From positions 67,060,590 through 67,124,589 of the forward strand of contig CM036759.1 in the NCBI GenBank assembly GCA_020796225.1: a stretch of 64,000 nt of DNA, written 5' to 3'. This stretch comes from Arion vulgaris (Eukaryota; Mollusca; Gastropoda; Stylommatophora; Arionidae). Within the stretch, counting starts at the first letter, position 1, and each line of letters begins with the position of its first letter. A program made the translations under genes and the position numbers. Of the stretch, positions 55,865 to 64,000 are shown piece after piece. The notes below the pieces were generated by a model that worked only from the letters and a program-made list of their open reading frames with translations, ran no database searches and was not told where the DNA came from.

Positions 55865-56315
55865 AGATCTTCTTCTTCTTCTTTTGTCTCACACAGCTAC
55901 CGGGTTGTTGCCTAGTGTCGTGGTTTTCTGTTTTTGTCTTGCGCTGTTATGGTGTCTTGGGTGATAGTTATATTTGCTGTTTGACAGGATTCTGCTACGC
56001 CTTCTAATCATCTTTTCCGTGGTCTTCCTCTTGCCTTCTTTCCCGATGTTCTGTTGTAGAAGACTCTGCATACTGTGGATTTTGGATGCATTCTTATTAA
56101 GTGGCCAAACCCCTTCATTCTTTGTTTCTCAATGTAATTCAAGCAAGGTTCTGGTGCCAACTTTCTTTCTTATGCTGATGTTGGTGACTCTGTTGTCTTT
56201 TCTGGTGTTGATGGTAACTTTTCGCAGGCACCGCATTTCACATGTAGTTATTTTTGCGACTGCGCTTTGCTCATTGTCCATGTTTGGCTCTGGTAACATA
56301 TAAAAGGGAGGTTTT
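55865..56315 (-). pseudogene. LINE 3' fragment, minus strand
   Basis: Minus frames: KITTCEMRCLRKVTINTRKD, IRKKVGTRTLLELH, SMQSLLQQNIGKEGKRKTTE. CEMRCLRK is the block of the 42149 family. Confidence 0.72.
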
Positions 56316-56429
56316 CCGTTGATAAAATCTTGCTACTTACTAGCTTGTCTATATATATCAAGACCCATTTTATGTACGAAGGCAGTGGATACAATTAATA
56401 CAAAACGCGACAATCCAGACACTACCTTC

Positions 56430-57015
56430 ATCTTCGTCCAGGTCAGAGAGTTGGTGAGAACCCTCCTCCTTGGGGTACTCCTTGCTCTAATGTGACCTTC
56501 ATGCTTGTGTACCCCTGAACTTGAACCCTTCCTGTTCTGTTCTCTAGGTATCTACCAAGCCATTTGTACATTCTTCCTTTTATACCGAGAGTGAGGAGTT
56601 TCAGTTTTAGCCCTCTTTCCAGACTGTGTCGAACGCCTTCTCCATGTCTACCAAAACTGCCAGTGTCTGCTTCTTTTCCTGGAAACCATTTCCGAATTCC
56701 TGGGCGATATAGGTTACCTGATCTTCGGTAGATCGGTACTTCCGAAAGCCTCCCTGATGTGCCATGAGAAGCCCTTTGCTCTCCAAGTGTCAAGATAGCC
56801 GTTTGTTCACCATGCGTTCCATGAGTTTGCCCGTGCAGATTAGGAGGCTTATTGGTCTGTAACTCGCCAGGTCGAGTTTATCTTTGCCTGGCTTTAGGAT
56901 GGGTACCATTATCGTTTCCTTCCATTCTCGTGGGACTATACCTGTCCTCGATAACATATTTAGGACGGCCAGTAGAGCTGTCTTTACTCTAGTCCCCAAG
57001 TTTTTAAGCATCTCT
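56430..57015 (-). pseudogene. Different LINE reverse transcriptase (Jockey-like), minus strand
   Basis: IVPREWKETIMVPILKPGKD, LASYRPISLLICTGKLMERM, VNKRLS in one frame, then in the next frames FRKYRSTEDQVTYI, LAVLVDMEKAFDTVW (catalytic Asp) and LGRYLENRTGRVQVQG, LEQGVPQGG. The order is that of reverse transcriptase blocks 1-4. At least two frameshifts; the YADD part is not present. Confidence 0.85.
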
Positions 57016-57159
57016 CATGACATCTGATTAGCGCTAAAACCGACAGAGTAAAATAGGCCATGGCGCCCGCATGAGCCACTTTGAACATCGTTGCTCCAAT
57101 GCATATGTTTTTAAAACTAAGTCTCTTACCATTTCTCCTTAGCCTACTTCATCCCACCA

Positions 57160-57270
57160 TAATTTTAATTCACTCATAATTAAGCATAACGCGTGCATGA
57201 TTAACTTTGCATGACTAATTCACTCATAATTAAGCATAACGCGTGCATGATCAACTTTGCATGACTAAAG
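57160..57270. repeat. Two copies of a ~51-bp repeat
   Basis: attcactcataattaagcat, aacgcgtgcatgat, aactttgcatgactaa twice. Confidence 0.88.
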
Positions 57271-57544
57271 ACCTGAAAAGTCACCGTACGAGCATGACTC
57301 GTACTAGTTATATGCAGACTTTATTAGCTACTATTAGAACATTAACCCACCTGCGTGTTGCCGGGGCGCGAAAGGGGAGCAAAGCAGCTCTGAAGTCAGA
57401 GAAGCCCGCATTTATGGCGAGCGTCTAGGGACACCAATAAAATGGTAAGCAGGTTTTCACGCAAAAATCAGTTAGAAGCGCCACCCCAAGTGCTATGGCT
57501 ACGCCTGAATTCATAGCGGTAAAACGCAGAAGAAAAAGAAGAAG

Positions 57545-57775
57545 GAGCAAAGAATAGTAAGACTGCGACCTACAAGGCATGTCGTAAGAGGTGACTGAGT
57601 TAGGGACCAAGGGAAGCTATCCTAATAAATAAAATACGTTGCAGAAATCTGATATGCTGGCCTACTGTAGGTGCATTACTGGCGCAATGTATAATCGTTC
57701 TTAGACTCAGATCACATACAAATCACAAAGAGTAGTTAACAAGTGGTCGATATGGAGAGTTAGAAGAAGAAAAAC
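57545..57775 (+). mobile_element. Family A element
   Basis: gcaaagaatagtaagactgc, gacctacaaggcatgtcgta, tggcctactgtaggtgcatt, cacatacaaatcacaaagag, gtcgatatggagagttagaa. Confidence 0.8.
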
Positions 57776-57861
57776 AAGCTATCTTTATATAACATTTTCC
57801 GTACAGAAAATTTTGTTTTTGTTTAAGGGATTTTCCTTAGATACGTTTGTATTTGGTCGTC

Positions 57862-57992
57862 CATTTGTGTTTCATTTTAATTTGTCACTCCTGTTTGTTC
57901 GTTTGCTTGATAAAGGCCTTGTTGGTCGAAACGTTGCTGTATTTTGTCATTGTTTTTGTAATTTGTAAAACTACAGTACTTTGTAATTACGT
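57862..57992 (+). repeat. Dispersed repeat H copy with hammerhead-like core
   Basis: cttgataaaggccttgttgg, tcgaaacgttgctgtatttt and tttgtaaaactacagtactt align with 20-140. ggcc and ggtc can pair, placing gaaac after a stem as in a hammerhead ribozyme, but the ctgatga box is changed to ttgataa. Confidence 0.5.
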
Positions 57993-58004
57993 GTTTTGCC
58001 TATT

Positions 58005-58252
58005 ATAACATAGCATGTTCCGTACAGAAAGTTTTGCTTTTGCATTACTTATAACATAGCATGTTCGTACAGAATTTGTTTTCATTACTTGACAAGGTTA
58101 CTATTATAACATAGCATGTTCTGTACAGAAAATTTTGCTTTTCATTACTCTGACACGAGTTACTATTATAACATAGCATGTTCTGTACAGAAAGTTTTTC
58201 ATTACTTGACAAGGTTACTATTATAACATAGCATGTTCTGTACACACAAATT
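58005..58252. repeat. ~60-bp minisatellite, 4 copies
   Basis: ttataacatagcatgttctg, tacagaaaattttgcttttc, attacttgacaaggttacta. Confidence 0.9.
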
Positions 58253-58264
58253 AACTCATAAGGT

Positions 58265-58505
58265 GAAGCTGGTTGAATGGATGAACTCATAAGGTGCAGC
58301 TGGTCGAATGGTTAGAGCGCGGTTAGCATACGGGTGACCCATGTTCAATTCACGGGAAGGCCAAGAATTCTTTTCTGTTGTAAGCATAAATGAGAAATCA
58401 TAACCTGAACAGCTTCGTGGTGACTGCCCTAGCCATGCAGACATTGCATTCCTCAGTCTCTTGTTTTACCTGTCCTACACCGTCCTAAAAAGCGGTACAT
58501 TCAGT
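58265..58505 (+). mobile_element. tRNA-derived SINE family D, plus strand
   Basis: gcagctggtcgaatggttag, agcgcggttagcatacgg (A-box region), catgttcaattcacggg (B box), ending tgttttacctgtcctacacc, gtcctaaaaagcgg. Confidence 0.8.
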
Positions 58506-58529
58506 AAGGACAGTTTTTTTAAAACAGAA

Positions 58530-58860
58530 CGTCGCTCTCAACATAGCCCTCGTAGGTTACTCTATTCTTGTATGATGTCCTTTGCCAAATGTCACTCTCA
58601 ACACAGCCCTCTTAGGTTACTTTATTCTTGTATCGTGTCCTTTGCCAAATGTCACTCTCAACACATCCTCTTAGGTTACTTTATTCTTGTATTCGTGTCC
58701 TTTCCAAATGTCGCTCTCAACACATCCCTCTTAGGTTACTTTATTCTTGTATCGTGTCCTTTGCCAAATGTCACTCTCAACACAGCCCTCTTAGGTTACT
58801 TTATTCTTGTATCGTGTCCTTTGCCAAATGTCACTCTCAACACATCCCAGATAATAAGAT
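58530..58860. repeat. 60-bp minisatellite, ~5 copies
   Basis: aggttactttattcttgtat, cgtgtcctttgccaaatgtc, actctcaacacagccctctt. Confidence 0.92.
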
Positions 58861-58973
58861 TATTTCTTAACACAGCCCAGATAATAAGATTATTTCTTCA
58901 TGCAACAAGCTCTTTACAGAACGTCACTCTCAACACAGGCCAGATAAAAGACATTTTCCTCGTGTAGCAGGTC

Positions 58974-59804
58974 ATGTTGCCCTAGTGGTTACCGGGGCCC
59001 AAATTAGGGTGCACAATCACCCGTGTGTTGCAGGGATTGCAAGGGAGCAAAGAATAGTAACACTGCGATCTACAAAGCATGTCGTAAGAGGAAACTGAGA
59101 TAAGGGCCTAAGGAAGCTATTCTAGTAAATAAAAAGCGTTGCAGAAATCGGATGTGTTGGCCAACTGGTAGACGCATAACTGGTACAACGTACATCGGTC
59201 TTAGGCTCGGATCACATACAAATCACATATAATGGTTTAACAAGTAATTGATATGGAGCGTTTGAATAATAATAATAATAATAAGGGGTGTAAACAATAG
59301 AACCACTGTTACCCGTCTCTATGTTGTAAGAGGCGACTGGGGAGGTCGGGTGTTGGGGCTAGCTACCCAACCCGGTAATACACACTAGCTACCGACACCA
59401 CAATCAAACCCCCCTCCCCAGGGAAATGTGAGAAAGAGCATGACAACTGTAGGTGAAACAAGAGATAAGGGACAGAAGGTGACCAAGAATAGGACACACA
59501 CTTAGGAAATCCCCCCCTGATAGTATCACGAGACAGGCTTTCCGATGGAACCCTCAGGGTAATAGATGTGAGGGAAGATCACGTGACCACATAGAGACGG
59601 GAGTTGGAGACGGAATGAAAGAAAATGAGGAGAGAGTGAAGAGATTTGGATAAGATGGCATTGGATGATAGGCGGGACTTGGAAGGTTTTGGATAGGCGG
59701 GGCTTGGAAGGTTTTGGATAGGCGGGGCTTGGAAGGTTTTAGTTGCGGATCTATGCTTCCCTAGGGAGGAAGGATGAAGAAGAAGAAGAAGAAGAAGAAG
59801 AAGA
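58974..59804 (+). mobile_element. Family B-type retroelement with 8-bp target duplication, host of a nested family A
   Basis: agcaggtc at 58966-58973 and 59805-59812. It starts gccctagtggttaccggggc, is interrupted after caaattagggtg, resumes ggggtgtaaacaatagaacc, and ends with a (gaa)n tail of about 10 units. A 24-bp gcggggcttggaaggttttg triplication lies near its 3' end (59655-59740). Confidence 0.75.
59015..59283 (+). mobile_element. Family A element nested in family B
   Basis: gcaaagaatagtaacactgc to gatatggagcgtttgaataa with an (aat)n tail. gggtg occurs on both sides (59008-59012 and about 59285-59290), a short target duplication. Confidence 0.75.
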
Positions 59805-59879
59805 AGCAGGTCTTGACAGAAAGTTGCTATCAACACAGCCCACGTGATGGACTATTTCGTCATGTAACAAGTCCTTTAC

Positions 59880-62800
59880 AGAACAGTTGACCTCATCATT
59901 GTCCGCCTGAAAGACTCTCTTCATGTAACATTACAGAACAGTTGACCTCATCATTGTCCGCCTGAGAGGACTCTCTTCATGTAACATTACAGAACAGTTG
60001 ACCTCATCATTGTCCGCCTGAGAGAACTCTCTTCATGTTAACATTACAGAACAGTTGACCTCATCATTGTCCGCCTGAGAGACTCTCTTCATGTAACATT
60101 ACAGAACAGTTGACTTCATCATTGTCCGCCTGAGAGACTCTCTTCATGTAACATTACACATTGTCCGCCTGAAAGACTTTTCTTCATGTAACATTACAAA
60201 AACAGTTGACCCACAGTCCGCCTGAAAGACTCTTTTTCTGAACAAAAAACAGTTGCCCTCATCATTGCCCGCCTGAGAGACTCTCTTCTTAACTTACAGA
60301 ACAGTTGACCCACATTGTCCGCCTGAAAGACTTCTTCATGTAACATTCAAACAGTTGTTTTTACATTGCCCGCCTGGACTTTTCTGTAACATTACAAAAC
60401 ATTTGCCCTCACATTGTCCGCCTGAGCCTCTTCATGTAACATTACAGAACATTGACTCTCTTGTCCGCCTGAGAGATCTCTTCATGTAAAAACAGAACAG
60501 TTGACCTCATCATTGTCCGCCTGAAAACTCTTTCATGAACTTACAGAACAGTTGACTTCATCATTGTCCGCCTGAAACCCCTTTCATGTAACAACAGAAC
60601 AGTTGCCCCATCATGTCCGCCTGAAGACTCTTTTCATGTAACATTACAGAACAGTTGCCCCTTATCATTGCCCGCCTGAGAGACTCCCCCATGTAAAATT
60701 TAAGAACAGTTGCCCTTATCATTGTCGCCTGAAAAATCTTTTATGAAATTTACAAACAGGCCTCATCATTGTCGCCTGAGGGCTCCCCATGCATTACAGA
60801 ACAGTTGACCTCACACGCCTGAAAGACTCTTTTCATGAACATTACAGAACAGTTGCCCTCATCATTGTCCGCCTAGACCCCTTTTCATGTAACATTACAG
60901 AACAGTTGACCTCATCATTGTCCCCTAAAAGACTCCTTCATGAACATTACAGAACAGTTGACCTATATTGTCCCCCTAAAGACTCTTTTCATTTTAACAT
61001 TACAGAAAGTTGACCCATCATTGCCCCCTGAAAATTTTTCATGACATTACAGAACGTTGATTTCATCATTGTCCCCTGAGAGACTCTCTTCATGTACATT
61101 ACAGAACAGTTGCCCTACATTTCCGCCTGAGAGACTTCTTCATGAAAATTAAAACAACCTATCATTGCCCGCCTAAAAGACTTCTTATGTAACATTCAAA
61201 CAGTTGACCAATTGTCCCCAGACTCTCTTCATGTAACATTACAAACAGTTGACTTCATCATTGTCCCCTGAGACTCTCTTCTGAACATTACAAACAGTTG
61301 CCCTCATCATTGTCCGCCTGAAAACCCCTTTCATGTAAATTACAGAACAGTTGACCATCATTGTCCGCCTGAGAGACTTTCTTCATGTTCATTCAAAAAG
61401 TTGACTCATCATTGCCCCCTGAAAGATCCTTCATGTAACATTACAGAACAGTTGACCTCATCATTGTCCGCCTGAAAGACTCTCTTCATGTAACATTACA
61501 AAAAGTTGACTTCACATTGTCCTAAAGACTCTCTTCTGTAAATTACAAAATTTGGGCCCCATTGTCCCCCCTGAAAGACTCTCTTCATGTAACATTACAA
61601 AACATTGACTTTATCATTGCCCCCTGAAAGACTCTCAGGGGAACATTACAAAACAGTTACCTCTATTGTCCGCCCGAAAGACTCTTTTCTGTAACATTAC
61701 AGAACAGTTGACTTACTTGTCCCCGGGTTTTCATTTTAACATTACAGAACAGTTGACTCATATGTCCCCTAGAGCCCTTCTTCATGTAACATTACAGAAC
61801 AGTTGACCTATTTGCCCGCCTGAGAGACTCTTCTGCATTACAGAACAGTTGCCCATCATTGTCCGCCTAAAAGACCCCTCTTCATGTAACATTACGAACA
61901 GTTGCTCATCATTGCCCGCCTGAGAGACTTCTTTTTAACATTACAAACAGTTGACCCCATTGTCCGCCTGAAAATTTCCTTCATTTTTAACATTACAGAA
62001 CAGTTGACTCATCATTGTCCGCCTGAGGGGACCCCCATGTACATTACAGAACAGTTGACCCTACTTGTCCGCCTGAAAACTCTCTTCATGAACATTACAG
62101 AACAGTTGACTCATCATTGTCCCCTGAAAAACTCTCTTCATGTAAATTCAGAACAGTTGCCCCTCATTGTCCGCCTGAAAGACTCTTCATGAACATTCGA
62201 ACAGTTGATCATCATTGTCCGCCTGAGAGACTCTCTTCTGTAACATTACAAAACAGTTGCCCTCATATTGTCCGCCTGAAAACTCTCTTCATTTTAACAT
62301 TACAGAACAGTTGACCTCATCATTGTCCCTGAGGGGATTTCTTTTCTTTTAAAACAGAACAGTTAATTTCATCATTGTCGCCTGAAAGCCCTTTTTTCAT
62401 TAACATTACAAACAGTTACCCCCCTAGCCCCTAGGCTCTCTTCAAACTTTAAAGAACAGTTGCCCTCATCAGTCCGCCTGAGGGGACCCCCTTCTGAACA
62501 TTACAGAACAGGACCCATATTGTCCGCCTGAGTTTTCATGTAAAATTTTTAAGAACAGTTGACCTCATCATTGTCCGCCTGAGAGACTTCTTCATGTAAC
62601 ATTACAGAACATTTGACCTCTCATTGTCCGCCTGAGAGCCTCTTCATGTAACATTAAAAACAGTTGACCCCATCATTGTCCGCCTGAGAGATCTTTCAGG
62701 GGCATTACAGAACAGTTGACCTATCATTGTCCCCCTGAGAGGATTTTCATTTTAACATTACAGAACAGTTGCCCTCATCAGCCGCCTGAAGACTCTCATG

Positions 62801-64000
62801 TAACTTTAAAGAACAGTTGCTACATTGTCCCCGGAGACTTTTCATGAAAATACAGAACAGTTGACTTATCATTGTCCCCTGAGACTTCTTCATGTAACAT
62901 TAAAACAGTTGACTTCATCATTGTCCGCCTGAGGGGACTCTCTTCATGTAACATTACAGAACTTTGCCTCATCATTGTCCCCTAGGCTCTCTTCATGTAA
63001 CATTACAGAACAGTTGACTTCATCATTTCCGCCGAGAGACTCCTTCATGTAACATTACAAACAGTATTTCACATTGTCCGCCTGAGAGACTTTCATGTGT
63101 AACATTACAGAAAAAAACCCCTACATTGTCCGCTGAGGCTTTTTCATGTGTAAATTACAGAACAGTTGCCCCTATCATTTCCGCCTAGAGACCCTCTTCA
63201 TAAAAACTTTAAGAACAGTTGACCTATCATTGTCCCCCTGAGAGACTTTTTATTAAACATTACAGAACAGTTGCCCTCATATTGCCCGCCTGAGAGACTC
63301 TCTTCATTTTAACATTACAGAACATTGACCCATCATTGTCCGCCTGAAAACTTTTTCCATGTGACATTACAGAACAGTTGCCTCCTTGTCCCCTAGAGAC
63401 TCTCTTTCATGTGTAACATTACAGAACAGTTGCCCCATCATTGTCCCCCTGAAAACTCTCTTCATTTTAACATTACAGAACAGTTGACCATCATTGTCCG
63501 CCGAAAACTTCTTCATGAACATTACAGAACAGTTGACCTTATCATTGTCCGCCTGAGAGACTCTCTTCATGTAACATTACAGAACAGTTGACCTCATCTG
63601 TCCGCCTGAGAGGACTCCCCATTGTAAAACAGAACAGTTGACCTCATCATTGTCCGCCTGAGAGACTCCCCGTGTAACAAAAACAGTTGCCCTCATCATT
63701 GTCGCCTGAAAATTTTCATGTTAACATTACAGAACAGTTGACCTCATCTTGTCCGCCGGGAGACTCTTTTCATGTAACATTACGAACAGTTGACTTCCAT
63801 TGCCCCCTAGGGGACTCTCTTATTTTAAACATTACAGAACGGTTGACCTCATCATTGTCCGCCTGAGGATTTCGTAACATTACAGAACAGTTGCCCCATC
63901 ATTGTCCCCTGAAGACTCTCTTCATGAACATTCAGAACAGTTGCCCCCATCATTGTCCGCCTGAGGACTCTTTTCATGAAATTTACAGAACATTTGGGGA
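59880..64000. repeat. 55-bp minisatellite, ~75 units, runs off the window
   Basis: Unit gaacagttgacctcatcatt, gtccgcctgagagactctct, tcatgtaacattaca. Nearly every unit after about 60150 has deletions or runs of t, c, g or a replacing unit bases. Short ORFs here are artefacts. Confidence 0.95.

Noticed and set aside
545..64000. CRISPR array
   Set aside because: Direct repeats here are contiguous tandem units without unique spacers, and the DNA is animal.

Overview
This window is repeat-dominated eukaryotic DNA from an invertebrate animal. Evidence for an animal: a split kelch-repeat gene with canonical GT-AG introns whose exons read as the conserved metazoan protein KLHDC3, many degenerate LINE (non-LTR) reverse transcriptase and RNase H fragments, several SINE-like families with tRNA-type B boxes, and a piece of metazoan-type 18S rRNA. 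No bacterial gene layout is present. Nothing fixes the phylum; the style (short SINEs, minisatellites in introns, many LINE clades) suits a mollusc or other lophotrochozoan, but that is a guess.

The one host gene I can support is KLHDC3 on the minus strand, from 38309 down to 4557. Seven coding exons were found (38139-38309, 34291-34406, 31421-31492, 27925-28141, 24011-24097, 21726-21923, 4557-4620). The first six join in frame with matching phases. The 5' end (start codon and first kelch blade) and one exon between 21726 and about 4920, expected to carry the BC-box/CUL2-box, were not found. The terminal coding exon lies at the edge of a tandem array made of copies of itself.

Almost everything else is tandem arrays and transposon debris. 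Large arrays occupy 7.3-8.4, 10.5-11.9, 13.4-14.8, 16.8-20.6, 23.0-25.5, 28.8-30.4, 38.4-39.2, 46.0-46.6, 47.9-49.2, 52.2-53.4, 54.6-55.2 and 59.9-64.0 kb. Many long ORFs there (433, 546, 452, 378 codons) are artefacts of repeat units without stops and are not annotated as genes. Between arrays lie 5'-truncated LINE 3' ends on both strands, SINEs, and three non-autonomous DNA-transposon-like elements with terminal inverted repeats: piggyBac-like (TTAA) at 20874-21504, PIF/Harbinger-like (TTA) at 45431-46773, and a TA-flanked one at 8485-9768.

The most interesting pattern is that many arrays are amplified pieces of transposons or of the host exon: a SINE body (0.5-1.1 kb), the RNase H GNERAD region of LINEs (three separate arrays), LINE reverse transcriptase C-terminal segments (10.5-11.9, 47.2 and 50.9-51.2 kb), the 3' tail of one element family (38.4-39.2 and 47.9-49.2 kb), and the KLHDC3 last exon (4.55-4.92 kb). 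Several arrays have a clean half and a half rich in small deletions; the last 4 kb is extreme, so part of this variation may be uncorrected sequencing error.
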